DNA from: Coniochaeta sp. PMI_546
Lineage: Eukaryota > Ascomycota > Sordariomycetes > Coniochaetales > Coniochaetaceae
Reading direction: 5' to 3'
Length of the DNA stretch: 64,000 nucleotides
Assembly: GCA_021432605.1 (NCBI GenBank)
Contig: MU271146.1
Location: forward strand, 1,798,001-1,862,000
The position numbers were made by a program, and so were the translations under genes. The notes beneath the pieces were generated by a model. That model saw only the letters and a list, made by a program, of their open reading frames with translations, made no database searches and was not told where the DNA came from. Positions within the stretch are counted from its first letter, which is position 1. Every line of letters begins with the position of its first letter. Below, piece by piece: positions 1 through 12,078 of this stretch.

Positions 1-1
1 T

Positions 2-1940
2 AAGGAGCTTGGAAAGACTCGCATCGCGACCTTGGCTCCGCGCGAGAAACCTGCGAATGAAGACAAGGAGACAAGCCGTCAGGGTGGTGAAGCCTTCTTG
101 CGTCCTCCTCAGCGATCATTCGCGCCGTCCATTGTACCGTTGCAAGCTACCAATACCAACATTCCAACCGGCCCGAAGCCTCCTACTCACCACGAGCTTT
201 CGCGTGTCGAGACATCTGTGAAGCCGGTTGCCCCAAAGAAGGCTACGTTCATCTTTTCCGACGAAGACAAGCAAAGCGGGAAGCCCAAGTTCGAGGCTGC
301 TCTTAAGGCAGACGACTTGGCTTCCACAATGGGTAATCAGGTTAAGAACCCACGTCACTTCAAGAGCCAGCCGCAATTGCGAGCGGAACAACAGCCAGTC
401 CTTCGCCGCACTCAAAGCCGGCACTTTGGCGATAACCCTGGAGACCTGATCGGCGTCGATGACGACATCACAGAGGCCCCCTACCACGATGCCATGGAGA
501 ACCTTTCTAGTCTTTCCACCCTCATTCAGGACCAGCTTCAGGTTCAACCAGCCACTCAGACAAATCAGGAGGCGAGCTGTGACCAACAGTTCGACGCTCA
601 ACCCGACCCTCAGCTTGCGACAGAAGACGATAGCTCCGCGTACCGTGTCGACCAAGATGCTATGACGGAGCCCGATGACAATTGGGACGAGGATGATGGC
701 GACTTGTATGACGAGCAAGGGTACACTACTGCGCACTCTTTCAAATCCCACGGCGACAATACCACAGGAGGGGTCACGACCATGCTGGCACCGAAGTTCA
801 CAGCGAAAGTCCAGAAGGAGCTCGATATAGCCAGGGCGATCGTCGAGTCCACCACGACTGAGGAGCAGATTGAGGAGGAAGAGTGGGATACCAGCATGGT
901 GGCTGAGTATGGCGAGGAGATCTTTGCGTATATGCGCAAACTCGAGGTAGGTTCTTTCGACTACAAAGCAACACTCGCGCATCCGAAGAAACATGACTAA
1001 CTTGTTTGCAAAGGCTGAGGCCTCCCTGGCTCCCAATCCTCACTACATGGACATCCAGTCCGACATCTCGTGGTCGATGCGGTCCGTTCTCATGGACTGG
1101 CTTGTCCAGGTTCATAACCGCTTTGGTCTCTTACCTGAGACTCTCTTCTTGACAGTCAACTGCATCGACCGCTTCTTGTCGGTCAAGGTTGTGTCGCTTA
1201 GCAAGCTCCAACTTGTTGGTGCTACCGCCATCTTTGTAGCGGCAAAGTACGAGGAAATCAATTGTCCATCGGTCCAGGAGATCATGTACATGGTTGACGG
1301 CGGCTTTACCGTCGAAGAGATTCTCAAAGCAGAGCGTTTCATGCTCAGCATGCTAGACTTTGAGCTTGGCTGGCCGGGTCCTATGAGCTTCCTGCGGCGG
1401 ATCAGCAAAGCCGATGACTATGACATCGACACACGTACTCTGGCGAAGTACTTCTTGGAAGTGACCATTATGGATGAGCGCTTCGTAGGTAGTCCGCCGA
1501 GCTACATTGCCGCGGGAGCGCACTGCTTGGCCCGTTTCATGCTGAGAAAGGGTGGCTGGGTAAGTTTCTCTTTCCCTTCTCTTTCTCTTTCTCCCTCTAT
1601 TTGATATACATGAAAACCTGTTGTTCACTTAACTGACAACCACTAGACTGCCGCTCACACACACTATGCTGGATACACACTGCTCCAGCTCAAGCCTCTT
1701 GTGAACCTCATCTTTGAGTGCTGCTCCGATCAGGTCATGCATCACTGGGCTGTCTACGACAAATACCAGGGTGCGCGATTCAAGCATGTCTCGGTCTTTG
1801 TCCGAACTGAGATCAGCAAGGGATTCAGATTGTCCTTTGAGCCCAATATGGATGGCAATCCGCATCGCCAGCTCCTCGACGAGTTCACGACATCGATGCA
1901 GTATGCCATCTCTGCTGAGCGTCTCATTTCGGTTCATTGA
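2..1940 (+). CDS. G2/mitotic B-type cyclin (5' end outside window)
   Basis: Regulatory subunit of the mitotic cyclin-dependent kinase; nuclear, drives G2/M entry. The reading frame is open from base 2, so the start codon and probably the first few dozen residues (including any destruction box) lie upstream. Exons 2-946, 1014-1559 and 1647-1940; both introns (67 and 87 nt) have GT..AG ends and restore frame. At least 594 residues are in view. The first ~290 are acidic and low complexity. The cyclin box follows: WDTSMVAEYGEEIFAYM, then MRSVLMDWLVQVH, the hallmark of A/B cyclins, and AAKYEEI. The C-terminal cyclin fold runs from about MSFLRRISKA to the stop. The length and MRSVLMDWLVQVH core fit NimE/Clb-type cyclin B rather than G1 cyclins. 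Orthology to Aspergillus nimE is inferred. Confidence 0.93.
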
Positions 1941-3718
1941 GTCGAACACGAGGCTCTACACTCGGTACTCTATTCAAACACCCTCTCGCGCTGACTCCGC
2001 ATGCGGCGGTCAGCCATCCTCTCCCACCACAACAACTTCCCCCCCAAGGCCTTCCCTTAGACTGCCATTATCACGACCTTGCATTTATGACGATGTAAAT
2101 GAACTCACGACCCGTCTTTTATCATCACTGGTCTACCGAAGCCTCTCTGGCTGTTACCTGCTCTCCTCCGCACGGAGAGTCTCTGCTGCTCAGTGATGGT
2201 CGCATAGAGGAGCCTACTGCTGCATGGCGTTGGTGGACTGCATTACCACTTTTCTTCTTCATTTCCCCTGTTTTCCGACAGCTTTAGACAGGAGGGCAAC
2301 AAGGCTGGATTGCCTGTTCAGAGGAGCAAGGAATACCCCCAAGGAAGGGAAGGAGAGATGATTTCTAGCAAAGACGGAAAAAAAGATAAGAAGTGGAAAT
2401 GGGCGTCAAATTCATATCGCGTTTTGTTTTTTATCCCTCCATCTTCTCTCTTCTTTCCATTGCTTTACTGGCATGGTCTTAGGGATGACTACAGATGTTA
2501 TTGATAATTTTATCTCTTCTTTTCAGTTGCGGCACAGGTAGACAGGAGATGCTTCATCTTGTCGAGGCCGGTTGCAGAGGTTCACAGCAGGGGTCCTAAA
2601 CAGGGACGTGATGCTGGGTGGGAACATAGCATAGAAAAGTCCAAAATGAAAACAGTTATAATGATTCTGTCTTGTTATGAAGTGACTGACGTGTCTTTTA
2701 GAGATTCGCCCTTATGAAATAAGATGTTGCTTTATGATCTGTTCGTGCGGTCCGCCCACAACCTACTATGTTAGCAACCGAGCCAACTCAGCTTAACATC
2801 CATCATCATATTCGCATGAAAGCCTACCATAGGCTTCTGGAAAGCATATGGAACGGGATATGCCATGAAGCTTGGCTTCTTGGACTGACTTTAGCGCTTG
2901 TCAGGTGGTACAGCTAGTTTCATTACGTAGAGTCAAAGTCTTTGCCCCTGGCTCTGATCTTGTCCTACCAGTGGCAGATCAGATGTCCTGTAGCTTGCTC
3001 ACACTCACGATCTGGCAAGGGTGGAGAGACCCAAATGTTCAGTCCACTGTCCAGAGAATCCAACTGTAAAGATCCAGCTGGGCTTGTCATCCGAACATTT
3101 CACAGTGTTCCTTCCGTGCCTGAAAAGCTAGACAGTATACCTACACAGTAGACTTAGACCCAAGTACACGGTACGGATCTCTCTCCACAAGCCAGGAACA
3201 AGATGGTCCGAGTGCCTCGATAGCGCGCCTATCGGTCGTAATGCCGATGGCGCTAGCGGCTTGACCCTGCAGCTCCAAGAAAAAAAAACTTGAAGCTGGA
3301 TTCGCCTGTACAAAATAAATCCGGTTGCCAACAAACGAAGCCCTACCTCACTACCCAGGTCCAATTGTGAACGCGTCTCTGCATCGCGTACTCTCTTACT
3401 TGCGACGAGTTGTCACTGTTGACTCGAATGTGCTCTCGTTGCATCACTTACACGTGCAGAACTCGTTGATTACCCCTGACGATATTCGCGACCATTGGGA
3501 AGCGGATTCCGAGAGAACCCGCTTCAGCGGTGGGCCGCTAATTGACTCACTTTGCGCCAGCTCTCATTTCCCATCGGCGACTCGCGATTACCCCAGCCTT
3601 TTCTCTCGTTCCGACTGCGGATCTGCTGCTGCTATCGTCCGGGGACCGTAACAAGATCTTTGCCGCCGCAAAACCTGTCGACAATCACCCTGCCCACCGA
3701 TAGATCGGAGTTGTGACC
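1941..3718. other. Intergenic: cyclin 3' UTR and carrier promoter/5' UTR
   Basis: About 1.8 kb without a convincing gene. The first few hundred bases are T-rich and suit a 3' UTR. The last ~400 bases should be the promoter and leader of the downstream carrier gene. The 108-codon open stretch at 3325-3651 has no ATG start and no protein-like pattern. No repeat or RNA gene was recognised. Confidence 0.6.
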
Positions 3719-5998
3719 ATGGCGAAGGTGTCCGCTACCGTCAAGGAGGCGGTGAAAGAGAGCTTAGTGGGAACACAGGAGCCGGTCCAGGTGTCGTCAC
3801 AGACCAAGGCGCGCTTCACAAGCCATGCTGTCAAGGATCCAGAGACTGGCGAGCTCGTATTGGGTCCTGACGAGTTCATTGATGCAGTTGCGCCTGCCGA
3901 TGAAGACTTTGTAAGTCACTGCTGCCAGCGCCCCTGGTGCTACTCGCGGTACCTTTGTCTACAGACTGCAGCACTGACATGTATGCCTCCGACCAACAGC
4001 ACAAGATCAAGCGAGAACAATACTCGATCCTGTTCCGTGTAGCCGATCGCGCAGGCAAGGGCAAAGTCTCCCTCTCCGACTGGGCGTACTTCCAGAACAT
4101 CCTCACCAAACCAGATGCCGAGTACGACATCGCCTTCCGCCTCTTCGATGTCGAGCGGATCGGCGCCGTCAAATACCACGACTTCCGCAAACTGTACGAG
4201 CTGAACAAGGGACCAGACAGCATCCCCTTTGACTGGGATTGCGAGTGGGCGAAACTTTACATAGGAAGCAAAAAGAAGCGCCACGATCTGGACTACAACC
4301 AGTTCTCGCAGATGCTGCGTGGCCTCCAAGGAGAGCGGATCCGGCAAGCCTTCCAGCAGTTCGACAAGGATGGGGACGGATACATCGAGCCCGAGGACTT
4401 TCAGCGCATCATCATGGAGACGTCAAAGCACAAGCTGTCAGACCATGTCCTCGAGCACCTGCACACTCTGTGCAATATCGCCAAGAGCAGCAAGGTGTCG
4501 TACGCCAACGTACGCGCCTTCCAGAACATGATAAAGGAGATGGATCTGGTCGAGCTCATTGTGCGGAGAGCTTGCTCCAAGAGCTCAGACGGCAAGATCA
4601 CCCGGACCGAGTTCCTCAACCAGGCCGCCAAAATCACCCGCTTCTCGCTCTTTACGCCCATGGAGGCTGATATCCTGTTCCACTTTGCCGGCCTCGACGA
4701 GCCGTCAGGCAGGCTCGGCCTAAAAGACTTTAGCAAGGTCCTGGATCCATCGTGGAGGAGTAAACATGATGTCGACGAGGGTCATCGTGCGGTAGCCCAG
4801 GCAAAGTCCACGACACAACAGGTCATTTCCGGAGCTCTGGAATCGGGTTACAGCTTCCTTCTCGGCAGTCTGGCTGGCGCATTCGGAGCATTCATGGTCT
4901 ACCCCATCGACCTGGTCAAGACAAGGATGCAGAACCAACGTGGTGGCGCGAATCCTGGACAGCGCCTGTACAACAACTCCATCGACTGCTTCAGGAAGGT
5001 GGTCCGAAACGAAGGCTTCAGGGGCCTGTACTCGGGAGTTCTGCCCCAGCTTGTCGGAGTTGCGCCTGAGAAGGCCATCAAGCTGACGGTCAACGATGCT
5101 GTTCGTGGCTACTTCAGCGATAAGAACGGAAAGATCTGGTGGCCGCACGAGTTGCTTGCCGGTGGTGCAGCTGGCGCTTGTCAAGTGGTTCGTACAGTCC
5201 TTCGTGGAGATCATTTTCCCAACTGGATCGGATGCTAACCTTGTCAAATGGTTATAGGTGTTCACAAACCCCCTCGAGATTGTCAAGATCCGGCTGCAAG
5301 TCCAGGGTGAGGTCGCAAAGACGGTGGCGGGTGCACCGAAAAGGTCTGCGATGTGGATCGTCCGTAACTTGGGCCTCGTTGGCCTTTATAAGGGTGCCTC
5401 GGCGTGTCTGTTGCGCGACGTTCCGTTCTCGGCCATCTACTTCCCGACCTACAACCATCTCAAGCGCGACCTGTTCGGCGAGTCGCAGCAGAAGAAGCTC
5501 GGCATTCTCCAACTCCTGACCGCGGGAGCCATCGCCGGCATGCCGGCTGCGTACCTCACTACGCCCTGCGACGTCATCAAGACCCGCCTGCAGGTCGAAG
5601 CGCGCAAGGGTGACACGGCGTACACCGGCCTCAGGCACGCGGCCAAGACGATCTGGAAGGAGGAAGGCTTCAGGGCGTTCTTCAAGGGCGGTCCGGCGCG
5701 TATCTTCCGCTCATCACCGCAGTTCGGTTTTACCCTGGCAGCTTACGAGGTGCTGCAGAGCGTGCTGCCGTACCCCGGAGGCAAGGCGGAGCTCAAGGCG
5801 CACACTGGCGTGGCCGAGGTGGTGTCGACGCTGCGAGAGAAGGTGGACGACAGCCCGTTTGCGCGGACGAGGAATGCGCTGAAGATCGTGCTCGATATCG
5901 ATGAGGACTTTGGAAAGATCAAGATGCCTGATTCCGAGGCGTGGAAGTCGATTCCCAAGTGGATGGGTGGAGGGGGTGCTGGTGGTGCCACTGCTTGA
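3719..5998 (+). CDS. AGC1: EF-hand mitochondrial aspartate/glutamate carrier (aralar/citrin type)
   Basis: Inner mitochondrial membrane antiporter of aspartate and glutamate for the malate-aspartate shuttle, Ca2+-regulated in EF-hand members (SLC25A12/13). Exons 3719-3910, 4000-5187 and 5258-5998 give 706 residues. The ATG sits in a good context (gaccATGG). The N-terminal half holds EF-hand pairs, one with a canonical loop, [13 protein letters not shown]. The C-terminal half is a three-repeat carrier with all three signatures: [16 protein letters not shown] and PCDVIKTR. The last donor is ambiguous: 5185 (caa|gtggtt) or 5188 (caagtg|gttcgt) both keep frame and differ by one valine. The first 3' acceptor at 3999 joins ...EDF to HKIKREQ. 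Budding yeast Agc1 lacks the calcium-binding half, so this is the animal-like arrangement usual in filamentous fungi. Confidence 0.96.
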
Positions 5999-7065
5999 TT
6001 TTTGAGTTTGCGATCTTCTTGGCACCACTTTTCCCATCTCCCGTCTGCCGACGCCTGCAATCATCTTCTCCGCATACCCGACTCTGCCGGCATATACCAC
6101 CTGCCCGGCCACTATACCTCTCTCTCTCTCTCTCTTTCTCTCTCGAATGCATGCTTGTTGCAATGCAACTCGCCGAGGGTAAGGCCACCTGCCTCAACGG
6201 CAGATCATTTTTCATTAGAGACCTCGGAATCTGGAAACTAGAAGGGGGGGAACTACACGATGGTGCCCGTCATTGACCTTTTTCTTCCTCCTGTTGAAGT
6301 ATCTAGAAGCGATGGGAAATATACACCATCACGACGCGTTTTGCATCTGCATTCTGCATCTGCATTGCGTACTCGCGCATCATGCCCATACTCGGCGTTA
6401 ATAGGGAATTATGGAAAGTCATGTTTTGTTCAAGTTTGTCTTTTGACAGGATCAGGATTGCCGCATTCTTGGTGGCTCTGCGCGTACAGCGTACATCTAC
6501 TATGTATCTGCATCAGCAGTTCTCCTCTTTGCCTTGTGTGAGTAGAGGTAGTGTAATTGTGGTTTTGCACTTTGGTTCTTGCAGGGAAGAGGCATGCTGG
6601 AGGCGCATCCTGTTGTCGTTCTAGTCCTACATAGTAGGGACCGACTGTTCGCATACAGACAAGGAACATCATCCAGACCATTGACCATATCCCCTTATTC
6701 CATGTTCGTGACTTGTGATGCCTCCCACCTGACCGACTGCCACCTGATCGACTGCATTCACATTCTTACATAGTACCGTCATGTCAGGGACCCGCGTATG
6801 AGTGCACAGTTACAGTAAGGCTTAGCGGGTGTGAAGCCCCACCACCCCGGCCGCACACTCGCACAGCACAGTAGGACGGCGGTCCCACCTTGGAATCGAC
6901 GCCGACGTTGAATGGTGTCATCCCGCTCCGGACCGCGCATTTCCCAACAAACAAACTCCTCCGCGAAACCATCATTCGCCGTCTACTCTCTCCTCCTCAA
7001 CCCAGATGATAGTCCAATAACACTCATCCCAACTTGGTCCCCCCCCAAAACAAAATCCGCCAACC
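5999..7065. other. Intergenic: carrier 3' UTR and cystinosin promoter
   Basis: About 1.07 kb between two genes on the same strand. It holds a CT microsatellite just after the carrier stop (6118-6144) and a pyrimidine-rich stretch just before 7066 that suits a core promoter. I see no gene; the short ORFs on both strands lack protein-like composition. Confidence 0.6.
6118..6144. repeat. (CT)n microsatellite
   Basis: A 27-base run of CT dinucleotides with one T interruption, 120 bases past the carrier stop codon and probably inside its 3' UTR. Simple repeat; no function can be read from it. Confidence 0.85.
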
Positions 7066-7938
7066 ATGGCATCCTCGCCCCCCGAATCCTCCTCCTCCTG
7101 GTTTCCCCTGATCTCCACGGTCTGCGGCTGGATCTACTTCGCCTGCTGGTCCGCCTCCTTCTACCCGCAGCCGACCCTCAACTTCCGCCGCGGCACCACG
7201 CGCGGCACCACCGTCGACTTCCCCCTGATCAACAACCTGGGCTTCCTGGCCTACCTCACCTCCAACCTGGCCTTCTACTACTCCCCGCTCATCCGCGCCC
7301 AGTACGCCGCCCGCAACCACGGCCTGACGCCCACCGTGCAGTTCAACGACGTCGTCTTCGCCGCCCACGCCCTGGTCATGTGCCTCGTCATCTCCAGCCA
7401 GTACGTCCCGCGCGTGTGGGGGTTCACCCCCAACGCCGGCAACCGGCCCAGCCGCGCCATACTGGGCCTGAGCCTGGGCTGCGTCGTGGGCGTGCTGGTG
7501 GTCGTGTGCATCGTGCTTGGGTCGCCGGAGCGCAACGACACGGGGCCCGCGGCCAGGGAGGCCTGGAATTGGCTGGATGTCATATACGCCGTCTCGTATG
7601 TGAAGCTGATCGTGACCGTGGTCAAGTACACGCCCCAGATGGTGTGGAACTACAAGAACAAGAGCACGCGCGGGTGGAGCATCGAGGGCATGATGCTGGA
7701 TTTCACCGGCGGGGTGCTGAGTATCGTCCAGCTGGTGATTGATAGCTATCTCCAGGGGGACTGGAGCGGCATTACGGGGAACCCGGTCAAGTTCGGGCTC
7801 GGGAATGTGTCGATGGTGTACGACCTGATCTTTTTCACGCAGCACTGGGTGCTGTATCGGGGCGCGGAGGGGAAGGAGGAGGAGACGGATTCGTTACTTG
7901 GGAGGGAGGAGGAGGGGAGGAGGAGGAGGATAGACTAG
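7066..7938 (+). CDS. Cystinosin-like PQ-loop vacuolar cystine transporter
   Basis: Single exon, 290 residues, about seven membrane spans. Two PQ-loop repeats are visible: YPQPTLNF (PQ at 34-35) and YTPQMVWNYKNKSTRGWSI (PQ at 190-191), followed by LDFTGGVLSIVQLVID, a stretch typical of cystinosin. Cystinosins (human CTNS, yeast ERS1) export cystine with protons from lysosomes or vacuoles. The cytosolic tail carries ETDSLL (273-278), which fits the acidic dileucine sorting signal [DE]xxxL[LI], so a vacuolar location is a reasonable inference. The tail ends in a highly charged E/R run. The ATG at 7066 follows a pyrimidine-rich leader. G+C is high throughout, which explains the 273-codon antisense shadow ORF. 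Confidence 0.9.
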   Translation: MASSPPESSSSWFPLISTVCGWIYFACWSASFYPQPTLNFRRGTTRGTTVDFPLINNLGFLAYLTSNLAFYYSPLIRAQYAARNHGLTPTVQFNDVVFAAHALVMCLVISSQYVPRVWGFTPNAGNRPSRAILGLSLGCVVGVLVVVCIVLGSPERNDTGPAAREAWNWLDVIYAVSYVKLIVTVVKYTPQMVWNYKNKSTRGWSIEGMMLDFTGGVLSIVQLVIDSYLQGDWSGITGNPVKFGLGNVSMVYDLIFFTQHWVLYRGAEGKEEETDSLLGREEEGRRRRID

Positions 7939-8258
7939 ATTGGGATGTGGCTCACATATTTTGGTCAGGTCAATCAATGCTTGTCATATAGACATCATTC
8001 TGTATTTTGTATGGGCATAGTAGACGCCCTAGCCACAGAGCTGTCCCATTCCGTGGGAATTTTTATCTGCCCCGTGATGACCGTGTCTAAGTCTATAACC
8101 CTAGTAGCTATACAAAGTGGTGACGCCGCCTATACGCCTAGATATGCATGTGATAGAATGAACGCTGATCCGCCAGAGACCACTAGACTATAGCTATGTC
8201 TCTAGCAACTCTGTTTCCCAAGGCGGCCACACCGTCCGTGTCATGGCAGAGAGCAACA
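7939..8258. other. Tail-to-tail intergenic spacer
   Basis: A 320-base spacer between converging genes (cystinosin-like on plus, RPC4 on minus). It holds their two 3' UTRs. No further gene was seen. Confidence 0.7.
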
Positions 8259-10048
8259 TCATAACATCTCCTCATCAATCTGCAATTCACTGGGATCAAC
8301 ATCCCACTCCTCCTCATCCCCCCACTTGGGCGCCAGCACAAACTTGCCATGGATCTTACCCATGCTGTATGCCACACCGGCCGCCTCCCCGGACCGCGCA
8401 GTCGGGTTCGTCTCCTCCACCAGCACGGCCGTCGTCAGGAAATTGCTCTCTATGCCGGGCACCATCTCGAGCGTCTGTCCGCCCCAATCCAGCTCGACCT
8501 TGCCCGACCGCCGCACCACGAGCTTGCCGACGTAGCCGCCTTCGGGCGGGTATGGCAGCTCCTTGCCGTCCTTGGGCGATTCGTCATCGTCAGCGACCTC
8601 GATGCCGTCCTCAGCCTTGACGCCGCGATCGGGGGTTGCTGATGTCCCGGTCAGGTCGATGTTGGCCGCTGGTTGGTCGAGCATGACGACGTCGTCCGCA
8701 GGCTCGTCCTTGACACGGTCGCCTTGTTGGTCTTCCTTGGCGCCTTTTGGTCTGGGCTGTCTTGTGATTTTGAGAGGAGGCAGGACCGGCGGGAGCTGGA
8801 AGAGGAAAAGCGCGCCTTCAAGAGGATTGCCGGGGAGTTTGCCTTCTGCATCCGGGGCCTGGTCTTGCTGATCGCCTATGGTGAGGAGATGAGCGAGCCG
8901 CGCCATGTCCTGCGCGATCTGCTCGTCTTCCGGGTCTTTGGGTGGTCCTTTGCGGATTTTCTTCAAGAGTTCCTTCTTTTCCTCCTCTTCTTCCGCCTCT
9001 TTGGCCGCCACTATCTCGTCGATGGCCGCCTCGACGAGCTCGCCGTGCTCGTTCTTGACCATGATCTTCTCTCGTGGTTTGGGCGCGACGTGGCTCCAGA
9101 CTTCGTCGTCGTTCTTCAACCCAGGCACGATCTTGTTTTTAGGGTCGTCCACCCACATGCTCTCCGAGTCCGATCCATCGGCGGCGTCTCCTTCGGCTGC
9201 CTTTTCGCCTGCAGCGATATCTTCTGCTGTGGTCAACTCTACGCCGCCCTCCTGCACTTCCTCGCGCTTGATACCAACAGGGAGGATCGGTCGCTTCTTC
9301 TTCGTGGTCGTGACTTTCGCGCCGTTCGATGTGTAGGTATCGTCGTCGTCGCGATCGTGTTGGCTGCCGCGGAGTTCATCGGCGTTTATCCTGTCGTCCT
9401 CGACCCTGCCATCGGCAAAGTTGTACGCGGAACCGGTTCCTGACGGCCCTCCAGATCTACCACCGAAGCCGCCTCCACCACCAAGGACACCACCACCACC
9501 GCCACCACCGCCGCCTCCAAGCCCGCCGCCACGAGATGTTGAGCCAGCTAAGGCAGCCAGACATGTCAGTGTCTCGTCACTTGCAACGCGAACACGTATT
9601 TTCAAAACTTACCTGGTCCAAACATACCACCGCCCCTCCCCGCTTCAAACCCTCCGAATCCACCTCTCCCCCGTCCCCGACCGCGCCCTCGACCCCTCCC
9701 CCTCGCTCTCCGGGCATCGTCAGCCGCCTTCTTATTCTGGATCTTCAGCTGCTCGTCCGCGATCCTCTGCCGCTCCTCCTCGGTCCTCCTGTTTGCCTTG
9801 GGCTTGAACTTGGCGCGGCTGCTGCTGCTAGCCGCCGCGGCGCCCCGCGCCGAGGTGCTGGGGACTCGTGTGACCCGAGCAGTGGTGGAGGGTTCTGAGG
9901 AGCGGCTGGGATCGACGGGTGCGGGTGTGGTGTCGAGCGACGTGCTGATCTGAGCTGGTGTTCCTGATGGTTGGGGGGCTGTTGATTCTGCGCCGGCTGC
10001 TGCTCCCGCGCGCCCTCCGCGGCGAGTGCCGCGCCTTGGGGCAGACAT
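8259..10048 (-). CDS. RPC53: RNA polymerase III subunit RPC4 (RPC53)
   Basis: Subunit of the RPC53-RPC37 heterodimer of RNA polymerase III; nuclear, acts in termination and reinitiation on tRNA and 5S genes. Two exons on the minus strand, 10048-9613 and 9547-8259, with a 65-nt intron, encode 574 residues. The start MSAPRRGTRRGG is preferred over upstream in-frame sequence. The N-terminus is basic and repetitive, with an RG run (RARGRGRGRGRGRGRGG) and a glycine tract astride the splice junction. The C-terminal ~100 residues match the RPC4 family: GGYVGKLVVRRSGKVELDWG, then YSMGKIHGKFVLAPKW and the acidic end. The middle is acidic and probably disordered. It is divergent from ureD. Confidence 0.93.
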
Positions 10049-10507
10049 TGTTCTCCGCGCAGCCTGCGGGCGTATTATGTGGTGTATATCAGGTAGTTGT
10101 TTCCGGGCGGTGCACCAGTTATTGGTGATAGGGTGGTGATGGGTAATTGACTCGGCGTTCGACGTTGAATCCTGTTGCTTGAATGACTCTCGAGTCACCT
10201 TCGCGCAGGCAGGTCTCGAAGCTTGAACCGCCCAGAAATTTGACGACCCGGTGGGGGACGATGATCTCGCGGGGCAAACTTTCTGCCAGAGCTCACCGCG
10301 GGTCTCTTGCAGCGTTTATATGCACTGTAATAAGTACCTTACCCCGTACCGTACCACTATTCTTGGCAGGGGTCGTGGGTACGTACTTTGCGAGATAAGT
10401 GGTTATCGTGAACTTCACCAGCACCGTCAACACCGGTTTCTTCACAATAGGTGCGAGTACCGTGGCTATAATTCATTTATCTTATACCATGTTTCCAATA
10501 TGACAAC
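10049..10507. promoter_or_regulatory. Divergent promoter region RPC53 / ureD
   Basis: A 459-base region between two start codons pointing away from each other, so it must hold both promoters. It contains a cluster of TACCTTACC/GTACC motifs at 10334-10355, similar to clusters in other promoters of the window. No canonical TATA box was noted. Confidence 0.6.
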
Positions 10508-11497
10508 ATGGAGTCTCCTTTCCCCAAATCATCTTCTGCTCCTGGGGAAGGTCGCCTGGTGGTCAAGCTCCTCCCGAATGGCACATCTGGCCTCGAGACC
10601 ATCACTTACCAGTATCCCTTGAAGCTCATAACACCTTCGAAAGCTTCGGAGACAGAGAGTGTCCTGGTTTTTCTTCTCTCATATGGCGGCGGTTTGATTG
10701 GAGGCGACAGTGTCCGCCTGTCAATCGACGTCCAGCCCGATGCCAGGTTGAGCATTGTCACGCAAGGCCACACCAAAGTCTTCAATTCTTCCAGCCGGGA
10801 CATCATCACGAGACAGACACTGGCTGTTGAGATAGCTGATGGGGCAGCACTCTGTCTTCTTCCAGACCCGGTGCAGCCGTTCGAGGAGAGTGTCTACGAG
10901 CAGACGCAGGTCTTCAAGCTAGCAATGAACGGCTCCTTGTGCCTGCTGGACTGGGTGACCCAGGGGCGGACAGCCAGAGGAGAGAATTGGAGCCTGACGC
11001 GCTGGGTCGGCCGCAACGAGGTCTGGGTTCCCGATCCGACTCGACCGGAGCGCGAAAGGCTACTTGTGAGAGACACGGTTATTCTCGACGCGGAGCGACC
11101 ACAGTCTGAGATGCCAGGATTACGAGAGAGCATGTCGCGCATGGGGATATTTGGCACGCTTCTACTACGCGGACCGTTGGTAAAGGCTCTCGGCGACTTC
11201 TTTCTGGCCGAGTTCGCCGCGTTACCGCGGCTGGGAGCGAGGGATTTCCGGAGCGAGGAAGCTCGACAGGCCGACATAGAGGAGCTGTCCCCGCTTGAGA
11301 AGTGGCGGACGGAGAGGATAAGAACGGAGAAGGAGAAGGGGTTGCTGTGGTCTGCAGCCAATGTGCGAGGTTGTGTAGTTGTCAAATTCGGAGCTCCAGA
11401 TGTTGAGGCAGGGCGAGACTGGATTGGTGCCATGCTGGTGCGGCAGGGGAGCATAGCTGAGACTTTTGGAAATCAAGCACTTATGTGCGTCCGATGA
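10508..11497 (+). CDS. ureD: Urease accessory protein UreD
   Basis: Single exon, 329 residues. Cytosolic chaperone that, with UreF and UreG, loads nickel into apo-urease. Family pattern: LLSYGGGLIGGDSVRLSIDV near residue 60, then TQGHTKVFNS, LLPDPVQPFEESVYEQ and LLDWVTQGRTARGENW, all core UreD/UreH segments. The C-terminus carries a charged insertion typical of fungal members. The ATG at 10508 follows an A-rich leader. Urease and the other accessory genes are not in this window, as expected in fungi where they are dispersed. Confidence 0.93.
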   Translation: MESPFPKSSSAPGEGRLVVKLLPNGTSGLETITYQYPLKLITPSKASETESVLVFLLSYGGGLIGGDSVRLSIDVQPDARLSIVTQGHTKVFNSSSRDIITRQTLAVEIADGAALCLLPDPVQPFEESVYEQTQVFKLAMNGSLCLLDWVTQGRTARGENWSLTRWVGRNEVWVPDPTRPERERLLVRDTVILDAERPQSEMPGLRESMSRMGIFGTLLLRGPLVKALGDFFLAEFAALPRLGARDFRSEEARQADIEELSPLEKWRTERIRTEKEKGLLWSAANVRGCVVVKFGAPDVEAGRDWIGAMLVRQGSIAETFGNQALMCVR

Positions 11498-12078
11498 GGC
11501 TACGAGGAATCAGCTTGGAGGCTGCTTGGTTTCCACGGTAGACCTGTGATCGGTGAAGTATGTTGTGACTAGTCAGTTGCCCCTATACTATATAGTTGCC
11601 ACTATACTATACTCTTCGTAACCCTTGGTGAGTGCGGCGTCATTCTGTTCGCCGTACCAGTCTTGTCGTTGTTGAAGCTTAACATGAGATATGGTGGATT
11701 TAGGCCTCATTGACCTGTATTATATGTCCAATTGGCTCCCATTACCAATGAAAGTCTCGGGCAAGTATCATCGCATAGAGAAGAACAATCAAGGACACCG
11801 ACATGTGTGTCTTTCTCATAGAACCAGTACCTTTCGCAGATACCCTGATACTGATCGGCTACAAGAATAACCCCGCTTAACATCAACGGTCCCAAGGGCC
11901 AAAGCTGTCCACTAGCGGGTTTGGTGGAGAATCACGCTGTGACAGCGGGTAGCGGTTAACCCCCCCAGGAATAAATTACCCAAATATCCCAACTCCACGA
12001 CGCGTATCGCCAGCCCATGACTGCTCGCCATGTAATGTTACCGCAACCAATGCCAATTATCATCGCGTCATAACTGTA
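11498..12078. other. Intergenic: ureD 3' UTR and SCC3 promoter
   Basis: A 581-base spacer between plus-strand genes. It includes a small imperfect repeat of CTATACTATA (11585-11612). No coding stretch stands out. Confidence 0.6.

Noticed and set aside
3325-3651. 108-codon frame before the carrier
   Set aside because: Starts at TTG, not ATG, and has no protein-like pattern; lies in the carrier promoter/leader.
7024-7845. 273-codon frame antisense to cystinosin
   Set aside because: His/Asp/Gln-rich shadow of a membrane protein; no domain.
8673-9443. 256-codon frame antisense to RPC4
   Set aside because: Opposite strand encodes RPC4; this frame has no recognisable domain.
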